Virus record (IMG/VR): IMGVR_UViG_3300045971_000577
Coordinates: 186,001-250,000 of that record
Length of the DNA: 64,000 bases
Direction: 5' to 3' (one strand)
From: a virus
Shown here: one piece after another, positions 17,515 to 26,495 of the stretch
Position numbering within the stretch: position 1 is the first letter of the stretch
Layout of the letters: each line of letters opens with the position of its first letter
Position numbers and translations under genes: made by a program
Notes under the pieces: generated by a model
Told to the model about the DNA's origin: nothing
What the model saw: the letters and a program-made list of their open reading frames with translations, nothing else
Database searches by the model: none

Positions 17515-18173
17515 AGCTTACCTACCTTCATTGGACTGGTTTTCTTTACGCGGCCGAAGAAACCAACATCGGCTGTTTTTAGATTTTTAGGATTATTGAA
17601 TCCGTCATACCCCTTAGGTAGGGTAGAATGATCAGTCGATGCATTAGGACTCAATGGGTTATTTACGGTAACAATTGGTCTTTCTTTACGGACTTGTTCA
17701 AGTTCCTTCAAGAATCCCGTTGTATATGCTTCTCCGTAAGGAACGGCTTCTCCGCCCTCGTAATCACTCCCGAGTTGTGTCTTGTACTTTGCTTTGAACT
17801 CTGGAGAATTTCTGTCTAGATACAAATCTGTTTCAATTTGTCTTGGGTCATTTTCAGAGTATACAGCTAGTTGACCTGGAGAAATTCCAAGATTGTTGCA
17901 TACATATGTTCTTAGGAAATCAAGCGAACCCGGATATCCAAGAACTAGATCGCAAATGAATACAGGTGTATTCTTAACATTTGGAAAATCAAGCGGACTT
18001 TCCTGAATAGGTGTTTTTCTAAATGACGATGCTGACTTTAGGTCATACTTCTTTAACGAAGTTTCCAAACTATCAACCATCGCATCTGTCATTTCGTTCA
18101 CAGCAAACTTCAAGACATACTTATATGCTGTCTTTGTTTCTGCAACGTATGATGTAAAAGATTTCTCTGCCAT
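17511..18173 (-). CDS. Conserved late protein, unknown
   Basis: 220 aa. The N-terminal half looks like a compact domain (KTAYKYVLKFAVNEMTDAM, TPVFICDLVLGYPGSLDFLR, NNLGISPGQLAVYSEN); the C-terminal 60 residues are Pro/Asn-rich and likely disordered. It overlaps the next gene by four bases and follows terS, with a late box and TGGAG upstream. By position it is a head or packaging gene. Confidence 0.65.
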   Translation of the reverse strand: MAEKSFTSYVAETKTAYKYVLKFAVNEMTDAMVDSLETSLKKYDLKSASSFRKTPIQESPLDFPNVKNTPVFICDLVLGYPGSLDFLRTYVCNNLGISPGQLAVYSENDPRQIETDLYLDRNSPEFKAKYKTQLGSDYEGGEAVPYGEAYTTGFLKELEQVRKERPIVTVNNPLSPNASTDHSTLPKGYDGFNNPKNLKTADVGFFGRVKKTSPMKVGKL

Positions 18174-18193
18174 ATCTGACTCCAGTGTTAATG

Positions 18194-18697
18194 CTATTTA
18201 TCAGACTTTTCTGATTTACTGGACACAATATACTTGAGGAGTTCGTTGCGATCGAACTCGCCACCGCCTGCCATTTTTCTATCGCCGTTACCTTGATCAA
18301 TGTCAATTTGTTCTGAACGAACTTTCTTCAACTGCAAATCAATCATCTTTAACTTTCTTTCGGCCTTAGCATTCTTCGCGTCAAGTGCAGTCTTTAGCAT
18401 CTGTCCTGCCACTTCATAAATCTTGCCTGCATGCATATCCGGTACATTACCACCTAGCGCAATAAGATCGTCAAACGTGCGAACTGCCTTGGCTGCGATT
18501 TCATCCATTTCGGAATCATGTGAATCTAATCCCACAACGGTAGGTAGTGCAAAATCCACCTTTTCAGCAGTTGTAAGGGATGATAATATTCCTGTTGCTT
18601 CTAGCATAAGATCATCTCTGGATTTCATTGGTACAATTTCCTCTACTTCTGTTACAGAAGGAGGAAGATTGAAGAAATCTTCCATCGGCTTAGTCAT
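18194..18697 (-). CDS. 16: Small terminase subunit (gp16-like)
   Basis: 167 aa, the same size as T4 gp16 (164). The central helical hairpin (MHAGKIYEVAGQMLKTALDA...AKAERKLKMIDLQLKKVRSEQ) is the oligomerisation core of the family, with a low-complexity N-terminus and a polar C-terminus. The subunit forms a ring that recognises concatemeric DNA and regulates gp17. It is coupled to the small gene upstream (ATG overlap). Confidence 0.8.
   Translation of the reverse strand: MTKPMEDFFNLPPSVTEVEEIVPMKSRDDLMLEATGILSSLTTAEKVDFALPTVVGLDSHDSEMDEIAAKAVRTFDDLIALGGNVPDMHAGKIYEVAGQMLKTALDAKNAKAERKLKMIDLQLKKVRSEQIDIDQGNGDRKMAGGGEFDRNELLKYIVSSKSEKSDK
18195..18202 (-). promoter_or_regulatory. T4-like late promoter box
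   Basis: GATAAATA spanning the terS stop region and 22 bp before the ATG of the 220-aa late gene, with CTGGAG as ribosome-binding site. Confidence 0.6.
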
Positions 18698-18945
18698 TAT
18701 GCTTTCCTTTTATTTCTGTGATAGCTGACCAATTTAGAAAAAGAATCTATGATATCGGAAAATCCGGAATCGTTAATGTTATATTTACTCATAATTGTCG
18801 AAGATATTTCTAAGAGAGAATTAAATTCATTATCTGTCAGCATAACATTATTATCTATTACCGAATTTACCATAGATATAAATTCATTTCGCTCGTGTTC
18901 GAGATATCTGGTCGTAATACTAATTGTTATTTCGATTAGTCTCAT
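18697..18945 (-). CDS. Hypothetical small protein (MRLxEI type)
   Basis: 82 aa beginning MRLIEITIS, similar to the start of 31255-31548 (MRLHEIKSQ). Helical throughout. It is preceded by a ~52-aa charged helical gene, the same two-gene order as at 31.2-31.7 kb. The function is unknown. Confidence 0.6.
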   Translation of the reverse strand: MRLIEITISITTRYLEHERNEFISMVNSVIDNNVMLTDNEFNSLLEISSTIMSKYNINDSGFSDIIDSFSKLVSYHRNKRKA

Positions 18946-19078
18946 GCCTCTCTATTGCACCTTTTAGTATTTTGTTCATTTCTTTAAGACATTCGAGCTG
19001 GCCTTCTATTTTTTCCTGATGGGTTAATTCGGCTGATTCTTCAACTTTTTCTTGCGACTTATCATTTTTTTCAATCAT
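18920..19078 (-). CDS. Hypothetical 52-aa charged helical protein
   Basis: The ATG at 19076-19078 overlaps the stop of the upstream HNH gene (ATGA) and the end overlaps the next start. Glu/Lys-rich with coiled-coil character (HQEKIEGQLECLKEMNKILK). It resembles the 53-aa gene at 31545-31706. Confidence 0.55.
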   Translation of the reverse strand: MIEKNDKSQEKVEESAELTHQEKIEGQLECLKEMNKILKGAIERHETNRNNN

Positions 19079-19752
19079 AACATCAATCCTAATGTTTTCA
19101 AATATATAATTTTTTCTTGTTTTTCTTCATCTGTTGATAATCTTAAAAATGTCCATCCTTTATATGATTCTTTCTTTCCTTTACATAAATCTGACACATA
19201 TTCGAGTATCAAATTATATTTTTTACATTCGTGCAGTAAAGGGCCAAACTGTATCTCTTCTCCTGTGGGGGATTTTAGCCATGCATAAATTGTCCTACTT
19301 GTAGTTTTCATCACACCTGTCTGAGACAGAGAGCATTGCAATTTAGATTCCTCTTTATGAGCCTTACCCGACATTCCCGAAGATGTCTTACGTCCTAATA
19401 ATGATTTCCTTCGTTTATCATTAGATTCCTTGGTTTGTATAATCCCTGTTCTTGCTTCTATATTTTTTCGTTTAATCCATCCAAACATTTTATTATTTCT
19501 AATATTGTTTTTTGACATGCACAATGCACTCAGCGCATATACCAACTTCCGTTCAGTTGGGTATATTTTTACTAATAGTTGATGTGCTACAAAATGCTCT
19601 TCGGGTGTTAATTCTACCAAATTTATTTTAGAATTATTACCACCCAAACATTTAGGTATAATATGATGTTTTTCCTTATAACCTATTATCTGTCTATTTT
19701 TTGCCCTATTGATTAAATTATCGTAGTGTTGCTTATAATTCATCTCCATCAA
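19075..19752 (-). CDS. HNH homing endonuclease
   Basis: 225 aa. HNH core: YKEKHHIIPKCLGGNNSK...NLVELTPEEHFVAHQLLVKI (residues 20-60), as in 4732-5562. A NUMOD-like region with SLLGRKTSSGMSGKAHKEES follows, and the C-terminus resembles a NUMOD1/helix-turn-helix DNA-reading domain (TIYAWLKSPTGEEIQFGPLL, LCKGKKESYKGWTFLRL). AT-rich relative to its neighbours and inserted between gp4 and small genes. Confidence 0.9.
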   Translation of the reverse strand: MMEMNYKQHYDNLINRAKNRQIIGYKEKHHIIPKCLGGNNSKINLVELTPEEHFVAHQLLVKIYPTERKLVYALSALCMSKNNIRNNKMFGWIKRKNIEARTGIIQTKESNDKRRKSLLGRKTSSGMSGKAHKEESKLQCSLSQTGVMKTTSRTIYAWLKSPTGEEIQFGPLLHECKKYNLILEYVSDLCKGKKESYKGWTFLRLSTDEEKQEKIIYLKTLGLML

Positions 19753-19772
19753 CCCTAAAAGTCATATAGTAT

Positions 19773-20210
19773 TTATCCTTTACGCTTTGGATTATTGAAT
19801 ATATTCGATTCATTCATTACGCGAAATTGCATTCCGTGGTGTTTTGCAAATGCTTGAGCAGCATTCCACTTGAATGTGTTCAATGCTACTGCCGCCTTTG
19901 CTCGTGGACTTTTAGCTTCTTCCAGGAAAGTTTCTTTAGCTGGTTTGACTTCGATGATTTCTGTATGCTGTTTACCATCGGCGTCAAAGTATGTAACCAC
20001 AAAGTCCGGTATATACACGGTATATTTACCGGTAAACGGATTCTGGTACGGGATTTTCAGGGATTCGCTTGCCCAATGTACAATATTTGGATTTGTATCA
20101 AACATAACCATTACTTTCTGTTCCCAAGAGGAACGAAAGATTATAGGATATGTACCGGCATATTTGTCGGGATTTAGAGGTTTATACTGACCTTGGACAT
20201 AAGATTTCAT
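19773..20210 (-). CDS. 4: Head completion protein gp4
   Basis: 145 aa (T4 gp4 is 150). Typical features: IFRSSWEQKVMVMFDTNPNI near 25, IPYQNPFTGKYTVYIPDFVV, and IIEVKPAKET, in the order E..D...E-x-K of a PD-(D/E)xK nuclease-like fold. It acts after DNA packaging to make the head competent for tail joining. It abuts the next late gene. Confidence 0.9.
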   Translation of the reverse strand: MKSYVQGQYKPLNPDKYAGTYPIIFRSSWEQKVMVMFDTNPNIVHWASESLKIPYQNPFTGKYTVYIPDFVVTYFDADGKQHTEIIEVKPAKETFLEEAKSPRAKAAVALNTFKWNAAQAFAKHHGMQFRVMNESNIFNNPKRKG

Positions 20211-20684
20211 TTATGATCTTATTTCTCTAGCCTGTAGGCTGAATTTGTTGCTGGATGCGGTTACTATCCCTATTTGATTTCCTGGATCACGAAATACATT
20301 GAACGCCCTGTAAGCATCCTGAGTAAATAATATTTTACCATCAGTGGATACCTGCTCTAACAATGATTGTGTAGAAATACCTAATGTCGATGCTATATCG
20401 ATGCTAAGTCCGGCCATCGTATCTGCATACATAGATCCTGCACCGCGTGATAAAAAATAACATTTAGTGGAATCATAGGATGACGCACTATAACTTCCGA
20501 CTACACCTTCGCCTACTGCCGACTGGGATATATTTCCCGGATCAGGGAATACAGTTGTCCCAGTCGAATACTTATATGTATTTACGGGCCCGGTCCCGGA
20601 CGATTTTACAGTTCGTTGTGTGCCCAAATAAGTGAGCATCTGCGAACTAAATCGACCTATTGACGAAATATTCGAGTTAGCCAC
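20211..20684 (-). CDS. Late protein between gp4 and tail genes, unknown
   Basis: 157 aa from a GTG at 20682-20684 with GGGAGG upstream. Ser/Thr/Gly-rich N-terminal half, then a helical segment (SIDIASTLGISTQSLLEQV) and a C-terminal beta part. T4 has gene 53 (baseplate wedge) at this place, but no sequence similarity is visible, so the role is inferred from position only. Confidence 0.6.
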   Translation of the reverse strand: MANSNISSIGRFSSQMLTYLGTQRTVKSSGTGPVNTYKYSTGTTVFPDPGNISQSAVGEGVVGSYSASSYDSTKCYFLSRGAGSMYADTMAGLSIDIASTLGISTQSLLEQVSTDGKILFTQDAYRAFNVFRDPGNQIGIVTASSNKFSLQAREIRS

Positions 20685-21936
20685 TTGTGCCTCCCGATCT
20701 GTTTACATCAGTGTATTTTGTAGATGACTTTGCGGCAGAAGAGCCAAATGGTCTAGCCTGAACTACCGGTGCGGCGGGCGCATGATACGGTGTAGGAGAA
20801 ATATTTGCCATTCCATCTAAAACACTGGCACTAACCTTTCGTACACCTTTCGAAATGGCTGCGCCGGTAGCTGAAGTTATTGTTGACTGAACATTTTTAC
20901 CTATTCTTTGTAAAATAGGGTTGTCAGACTGAAGTAGAGGATTATTAGATTCAAGAAAATCATCTAATACTGAGTTAAAAGCTAGTGCAGGAAGTTCAAG
21001 AAACTCAGCATGGGAAAATGGTTCCAAACTAGAGTCGTTATTTTCTTCGCTGCCGCCGAGTTTCATATTCTGTATTGTATAGTACGCATATTCGTATTCG
21101 ATTGAAAACGTAAGCTCAAGAGTCTTATCGTCAGCCGCATAGTTCAATATGTCGTGAGTGAATGCCGCGATGCGTGGATTCACTAATGTTACTTGATTGA
21201 ACCTACCACCGTGAACCTGAAATATATCAATAGTCTGTATTAGATTCCTAATATTGCCGACTGCAGGTAAGTTGAATCCAAAGTTATGGTTGTCAAGTGT
21301 GTCGGATATTATATTGTTTATCAATGATTTACTGCCAGACGTATTTGTAGGCAGATCCTTACCAGTGGTGGATTTACCCTGAAATAGATTCTTGACTGAC
21401 GCTGGTAAACTTGCAATACTCGGATTCAACGAAGGCGTAAGGCTCTTTACAAGAGACTCGACTGAAAATGTTTTATTACCTTGTTGCGTTCGTTTTGGAT
21501 CATTTGCACCAGGTTCGGAACCATCCATGAAATAGTATCTGTAATACATATCCCAAAACTTCAGGGTCTTTCCATCTGCTACATCATGCAGAACCATTTT
21601 TACAGGTTCAAATCCAATCTTTGTCTGACTAAGTCTTTTTCTGTTATATTGATTGAGTGGAGTAGTTTCGATCTTCATCGATGGCATTTCTACTGATTTT
21701 ACAAGAGGAGCCACTTGAGCAAAATCAACACCATTGAAGTATTTAGATATAAACTCTTTTGCCGTACCGACATTATTCAGGTTGAATGCGACATAATACT
21801 CAAACGGAAATCTTGGTTGATTTCTGTAAAGACTACGTGCTTCTTGACTGAAGGTGTAAGAAGCACCGCGCGGGCTTTTCTCGTAATAGAAGCCCGCGCC
21901 CGTAAGCTCAGTAAATAGACCTGAAAAACTAGGCAT
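20677..21936 (-). CDS. Tail-tube-like baseplate protein (gp48/gp54-type role)
   Basis: 419 aa. Two stretches have the pattern of tube-fold proteins: VKSVEMPSMKIETTPLNQYN with MVLHDVADGKTLKFWDMYY (near 85-135), and IDIFQVHGG...TLVNPRIAAFTHD...LELTFSIEYEYAYY (near 245-300). A long linker and a disordered C-terminus surround them. The gene is next to the tail tube gene. It probably caps or initiates the tube at the baseplate; the exact T4 equivalent is uncertain. Confidence 0.5.
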   Translation of the reverse strand: MPSFSGLFTELTGAGFYYEKSPRGASYTFSQEARSLYRNQPRFPFEYYVAFNLNNVGTAKEFISKYFNGVDFAQVAPLVKSVEMPSMKIETTPLNQYNRKRLSQTKIGFEPVKMVLHDVADGKTLKFWDMYYRYYFMDGSEPGANDPKRTQQGNKTFSVESLVKSLTPSLNPSIASLPASVKNLFQGKSTTGKDLPTNTSGSKSLINNIISDTLDNHNFGFNLPAVGNIRNLIQTIDIFQVHGGRFNQVTLVNPRIAAFTHDILNYAADDKTLELTFSIEYEYAYYTIQNMKLGGSEENNDSSLEPFSHAEFLELPALAFNSVLDDFLESNNPLLQSDNPILQRIGKNVQSTITSATGAAISKGVRKVSASVLDGMANISPTPYHAPAAPVVQARPFGSSAAKSSTKYTDVNRSGGTSG

Positions 21937-21960
21937 TAAGCCACCTCCAAAAATTCAGGA

Positions 21961-22578
21961 TTAACCGAATGTAGTACCACCAGTTGGGCTGGCGATATTT
22001 GGATATGGGTCTCCACCAATTGTTGTTCCGTTGTTTGTATTTGGACCGGATACGTTTGTTGCGTTATCGAAGCTGATCGACAATGTTACTTCCTGTGGGT
22101 CACCACTTGAGTAGTCACCCTCACCATATGTAACGTTTTCAATCCAGCAGCCATCAAGGACCCACGACTCCAGTTGTTCGTTATTTGTACCGTCAAGCGA
22201 ATGAATTTCCATTGCGAACTTATAGTTGATACCAGCTACCGCGCTTGTCTGCTCGTAGTGGTTCATCTGTTTCTGTACTTGTGCGCCAACCGACGAAATT
22301 ACTGAGTTAGTAATATCATCGCGAAGCTTGATTTCAATTGCATCAAAAGCGGTACGTTTACCTTGAATCAATGCTACCGAGTTGTATGAATGAAGTTCAA
22401 CACGACCGAAGGCAATCTTCGGTCGTGTGCAGGTCATTACGTTCGCTGTCATTTCGCGAAGGCCATTGTTTTCACCGAAGTTTTGCCAAACTACTCTGAA
22501 GCGATACTTTTGCTTAGGATGCAGAATACCCAGTTTGTTTCCATCTAGTGGAACACCGAATTTCGCCAAATTTGCCAT
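21961..22578 (-). CDS. 19: Tail tube protein (gp19-like)
   Basis: 205 aa (T4 gp19 is 163). Contains LREMTANVMTCTRPKIAFG and WVLDGCWIENVTYGEGDYSS, followed by EVTLSISFDNATN, the usual tube-protein beta-sandwich pattern, with a Gly/Asn-rich tail. It stacks in hexameric rings inside the sheath. A late box lies 30 bp upstream with GGAG before the ATG. Confidence 0.85.
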   Translation of the reverse strand: MANLAKFGVPLDGNKLGILHPKQKYRFRVVWQNFGENNGLREMTANVMTCTRPKIAFGRVELHSYNSVALIQGKRTAFDAIEIKLRDDITNSVISSVGAQVQKQMNHYEQTSAVAGINYKFAMEIHSLDGTNNEQLESWVLDGCWIENVTYGEGDYSSGDPQEVTLSISFDNATNVSGPNTNNGTTIGGDPYPNIASPTGGTTFG

Positions 22579-22608
22579 CTCTATTTCTCCTGCTATAAAA
22601 GCTAATAC

Positions 22609-22616
22609 TATTTATC
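22609..22616 (-). promoter_or_regulatory. T4-like late promoter box for tail tube
   Basis: GATAAATA 30 bp before the tail tube ATG, with GCAGGAG ribosome-binding site between. Confidence 0.65.
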
Positions 22617-23247
22617 AAATGTCGGATAATTTTATTCGAGGGGTTATTCCCGCAAAGGAAGTGATTGCATACTTCTCTCCGATATCTATCGAGCATTCAT
22701 AGGGTAAGACACAGTAGCCCTTATCGCCCCATTTAGGTCCGAATGAATTTGCCAGTATCCAACCATTGTCTGTACTGCCTACTATCAGCGCGGCGTGGCC
22801 ATACATCAACCGGTTATCTGTGCCATTTATTGGTCTATATTCGCTCGGATTGTGTATAAACAACTCGCCCACACTCAGTCCTATAATTACATGTACATCT
22901 CTTTGCAAATAGTTATCAATATCTTCAACTTTTTCGTATGACTGCAATCTATGCTGGATACCGTCAAATACGGCTTCGCTGGACGGCTCGACATTTATCC
23001 TGCTCCTGTCAAAAGGCCACAGTTGATCGGAACATGCACCGTATTTCTCTAGGGCCAAAAACACATTCTTAAGCTGGCATTTTTCTAAGTGTAAAGATCC
23101 CTGTATTTTTCGTGCCATGTAATACACATAAAGATGCGAGAAGATATGTCGTTTTCCTGCTCTGTTAGCAAGAAGCTCTATAGCGTGCAGGCATGCGATC
23201 GGTGCGCAACAATCGACATTATCTTGACGTTTTAGCAAGAGTTCCAT
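22615..23247 (-). CDS. Papain-like cysteine protease
   Basis: 210 aa from the ATG at 23245-23247. The papain catalytic set is visible in order: Gln8 and Cys14 (RQDNVDCCAPIA; the six-residue spacing equals papain Gln19-Cys25), a YGHAALIVG histidine near 175, and NSFGPKWGDKGY, the NSWGxxWGxxGY Asn motif. No signal peptide or propeptide. It lies between tail sheath and tail tube genes and faces the same way, so it is expressed late; a role in virion maturation, or as an injected or tail-borne protease, is inference. Confidence 0.85.
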   Translation of the reverse strand: MELLLKRQDNVDCCAPIACLHAIELLANRAGKRHIFSHLYVYYMARKIQGSLHLEKCQLKNVFLALEKYGACSDQLWPFDRSRINVEPSSEAVFDGIQHRLQSYEKVEDIDNYLQRDVHVIIGLSVGELFIHNPSEYRPINGTDNRLMYGHAALIVGSTDNGWILANSFGPKWGDKGYCVLPYECSIDIGEKYAITSFAGITPRIKLSDI

Positions 23248-23260
23248 CAATTATTTAGTC

Positions 23261-23287
23261 AAAAAGATACCGCCCGGAGGCGGTATC
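23261..23287 (-). terminator. Rho-independent terminator after tail sheath
   Basis: GATACCGCC-TCCG-GGCGGTATC followed by TTTTT, 16 bp past the sheath stop. Confidence 0.9.
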
Positions 23288-23302
23288 GAGAGTGACTAAC
23301 TC

Positions 23303-25849
23303 TTAGGTTAGGCTTGAACCAGTGTTCTTGATTCTGATTGGAATGTAGATGTATTCGATTGCCTTGACTGGTTGAATAGCAATATCAATCCAAAGTTCGT
23401 TTCTATCGATACGAGCTGGTGTGTTGTTCGACAAATCGCAAACAACCAAGAAGTCGTACAATCCGCGCAATGTGATTAGTTCTGATAGGAATCTATCGAA
23501 CGCATCCTTAACTGCGTTACGGGTTGTTGTATCGTTAGGTTCGAATAGAAACGGTGTCGACAACTGATTTAGCTGGTAGCGCAAGTAGTTTTCTAGACGA
23601 ACTACGTTGATACGGTCTGTGGCGCTAGAGTAGTTCTGACGTGTCTTTTGCCCGAAGATAACAATACCACCCTGCGGCATTATACGGATTGGATTAATAC
23701 CGTTTTGATACAGGATATCTCTCTGCCCTTCATTCAACTTGACTGCTACAAACTGCCCTTCGGCATTTACATAACCTACTGCACCTGCGTTGTTTACTAC
23801 GCCGCGTTGTAGACCGGCCGGAGCAAACCAAGGGTACGCAACCTGATCGTTGTAGGCAATGGTGCGGAGTGCCATATGCGATGGTGGCACAACTACATCA
23901 GTTCCATCAACATTTGTACTCAATCCACTTGGATACCATGCTGCAAAATACTTGCTTGCAGATACTAACCCATCTGGACCATTACCCAATGCTAGTGAGG
24001 AGTTGGCTGCCCAACTTTGCAGAGCAGTGCCGGTGGCAGCCAATGTAAACGGTGTGTCGCCGACAACAAATGCAGTGTTTCTGCGATCGTCGTTTAGTAC
24101 AAGCATTTCGTCAATTGCTTCAACATACCCCGGTGCAGTGATAAGGTTGAAATACAAATCTTCTGCACGAATATCTTCGTTAGAAGTAATAACTGCTTGG
24201 ATTGCACGAACAATACAAATATTCTGTGCTGCTGCGCCCATGTATGGACGACCTTCAGCATCGTTGCCCGAATCGCTAACCCAACGTCCCGTAGAACCGT
24301 CGTATGTGGATGCTGTTACGTTTTCAAACACATATGGTGATACCCAAACCTTGATGTTGTTTGTCGAATAACGAGTATTCCACAACATAAATCCCTTTGG
24401 ATATAGATCTGAATCAGGTGCATCAGCATCGAGATCAGGTGCTGTGCCGCCACCGTTGTTTTCGCCGCTATATGCGCCGGTGTGATACAGTGGATTTGGA
24501 CGTGCATCACGGAAGATGATACCGTGTGGTGTTGTTTGGTCTATGTTGCTAACAAGAACCCATGCAGATCCACTCCAGTAGTAAATTACTGGATATTCAG
24601 ATTGATCAGTGTCAATCCATACGTCATTTGCAGCTAATGTAGGAGCAGGAACGTTATCGCGTGGATCACCGGATTGTGTATACAATGTTGGCGAACCTGG
24701 TGTAACTGTCATTGTGCTAAATCCAGGCAAGTTGATATTCTGCCAGTGACCGGCACCGTCTGCAACCAAAATGTCGATTGTTGACAAACCATTTCCGTCG
24801 AGTCCGACTTCAGCGTTAAACCATAGTTGGCCGGTTACCGGACCTGCGGTTGGAACTGCGCCGGCACCTACCACTACAGTTAGCGGAGCCCACACACCTG
24901 CGGTATTTAGATTGATTCTAAATGAGTTAGCAGAAGCAGAAAGTCCTGTAATAACAGGCTCGATATAGATCTGGCCTAGAGAGCCTGCAGCATTCGAGCT
25001 GTAATATGTATCGGCAGCAGTGTTATCAACCAGGATAGGAGCCTCAACTTGAACAAACTTAGCAAGAGTTGCATCCATTCTGCGTAGAACAAGATTTGCA
25101 CCTTGTGCTGCGGATGTTGTCTTGATCCAGAACTTCTGTGTTGTCGCAATATTGGTAAGGTCCGGCCATACAGATTGAATTGTAACTGTCTGGCCAACTG
25201 TGCCGATTTGTACCCAAAGGCCTCCGGCTTTTATCCAGTAAGATAGGTTGCCTAATGCAGTCTGGAATACTACTGCATAATCGCCGTTGACACCGTCACC
25301 AACAGTCGGCTGGTTCGATACACCTGTTGCGAAGTTATATACAAAACCAACAGTTACCGGTACCCAAACTTCATTCGGAAATGTTCCAGACCGAACAAAT
25401 AAACCATAAGCAGATCCGTTTGGAAGTGCAGATTCATCAAACCAGTATGTTCCTACTGCTGCAGGACTAGTCGGCTGAATCGGGGTGGATTCGAGTTGCT
25501 TTGTATCAATATCAGCACGAATAAATCTACCTAGGTTAGAAATACCAAGATACGAGTAACCGGCCAATAGGCCGTATTCGTTTAGTGGGTAACCATTTAG
25601 AGATGTTCCGCTGACTTCGTAGAAAATAGGGTCGCCGAAAGTCTGTACAAGATCTCTCTGCGAAGTGATAGAATAAACCTTACCTGCATTTGCTTTGGTT
25701 GTTCCAGACGCTACAGCAAGACCAGATGGATCCAGTTTGTCTTGCTGAGTTGCAATAAAGATTAGAGGTACTGTACCCGGGCCGGCGCTGACGTTAATTG
25801 ATTGATCAATAACAGAAATACTTGTGCCAGGTGAAACTAATGTAGCCAT
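23303..25849 (-). CDS. 18: Tail sheath protein (gp18-like)
   Basis: 848 aa from the ATG at 25847-25849 (MATLVSPGTSISVIDQS) with AGGAG ten bases upstream; the longer reading starts upstream of the promoter-proximal leader. The N-terminus and the C-terminal half (WFAPAGLQRGVVNNAGAVGY, GIVIFGQKTRQ, VVRLENYLRYQL, IRIKNTGS) are typical sheath. Residues 150-500 are a long insertion of beta-rich, repeat-like material (WFDESALPNGS, LWFNAEVGLDG, VWIDTDQSEYP), probably surface domains. It is about 190 residues longer than T4 gp18. Confidence 0.93.
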   Translation of the reverse strand: MATLVSPGTSISVIDQSINVSAGPGTVPLIFIATQQDKLDPSGLAVASGTTKANAGKVYSITSQRDLVQTFGDPIFYEVSGTSLNGYPLNEYGLLAGYSYLGISNLGRFIRADIDTKQLESTPIQPTSPAAVGTYWFDESALPNGSAYGLFVRSGTFPNEVWVPVTVGFVYNFATGVSNQPTVGDGVNGDYAVVFQTALGNLSYWIKAGGLWVQIGTVGQTVTIQSVWPDLTNIATTQKFWIKTTSAAQGANLVLRRMDATLAKFVQVEAPILVDNTAADTYYSSNAAGSLGQIYIEPVITGLSASANSFRINLNTAGVWAPLTVVVGAGAVPTAGPVTGQLWFNAEVGLDGNGLSTIDILVADGAGHWQNINLPGFSTMTVTPGSPTLYTQSGDPRDNVPAPTLAANDVWIDTDQSEYPVIYYWSGSAWVLVSNIDQTTPHGIIFRDARPNPLYHTGAYSGENNGGGTAPDLDADAPDSDLYPKGFMLWNTRYSTNNIKVWVSPYVFENVTASTYDGSTGRWVSDSGNDAEGRPYMGAAAQNICIVRAIQAVITSNEDIRAEDLYFNLITAPGYVEAIDEMLVLNDDRRNTAFVVGDTPFTLAATGTALQSWAANSSLALGNGPDGLVSASKYFAAWYPSGLSTNVDGTDVVVPPSHMALRTIAYNDQVAYPWFAPAGLQRGVVNNAGAVGYVNAEGQFVAVKLNEGQRDILYQNGINPIRIMPQGGIVIFGQKTRQNYSSATDRINVVRLENYLRYQLNQLSTPFLFEPNDTTTRNAVKDAFDRFLSELITLRGLYDFLVVCDLSNNTPARIDRNELWIDIAIQPVKAIEYIYIPIRIKNTGSSLT

Positions 25850-25890
25850 TGTGATGTAACTCCTATGAAGAATATGCTTCTTGTTATGAG

Positions 25891-25898
25891 TATTTATC
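25891..25898 (-). promoter_or_regulatory. T4-like late promoter box for tail sheath
   Basis: GATAAATA 41 bp before the sheath ATG. Confidence 0.65.
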
Positions 25899-25963
25899 AA
25901 TAAAGGCCTGTAACAGGTGCAAAAGAAACTCGGATATATATCCTGTTTATTCTACATCGGGTG

Positions 25964-26461
25964 TTATACTGGCCAATAACCCTGGAAGAGTACTCTTAGG
26001 TTTAAAATTCTGTACATTTGCCCGGTAGTTATAGTATTATCTGAAATTTCAAGATCAGAACCAGACCCGCTGACGCCCACGGTGCCAATTGCTTGCTGAT
26101 AAATTGTTCCTGCATCATTTCGTACATTCCAGATAAACCATGTTGCGGTACCAGTACCTGTTGCTGCAAGATATCCTGTAGAAATTACAACAGGATTTAC
26201 ATTTGACTGAACAATAAATGAACCGGATTCTACGGAATAATCAATCAATACATCTGTTATCGGAATTGTCACCAATGTAGGGGAAACGGGCATTGTTCCC
26301 TTCATGATAGTAATATAGCCGTGTGCATACGCGGGCAACGAAGATCCACTAGGTAGTAATCCGCACTGAGCAATGCTGGTTACCGAAAAACTACTGTTGT
26401 AATTTATTATTTCGGCAATATATGTGGTTAGCAAGCCCTGGCTTAATTCTAATGATGACAT
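25964..26461 (-). CDS. Virion appendage module protein
   Basis: 165 aa. Nearly co-linear with the C-terminal ~165 residues of the next upstream gene (shared IAQCGLLPSGS, AHGYITIMKGTMP and GTIYQQAIGTVG), so it is a free copy of that module. Beta-rich. Likely a decoration or fibre-associated domain made late with the tail genes. Confidence 0.7.
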   Translation of the reverse strand: MSSLELSQGLLTTYIAEIINYNSSFSVTSIAQCGLLPSGSSLPAYAHGYITIMKGTMPVSPTLVTIPITDVLIDYSVESGSFIVQSNVNPVVISTGYLAATGTGTATWFIWNVRNDAGTIYQQAIGTVGVSGSGSDLEISDNTITTGQMYRILNLRVLFQGYWPV

Positions 26462-26495
26462 AATAGTTCCTTGTTTAGTCAGTTCTCAATAATAT

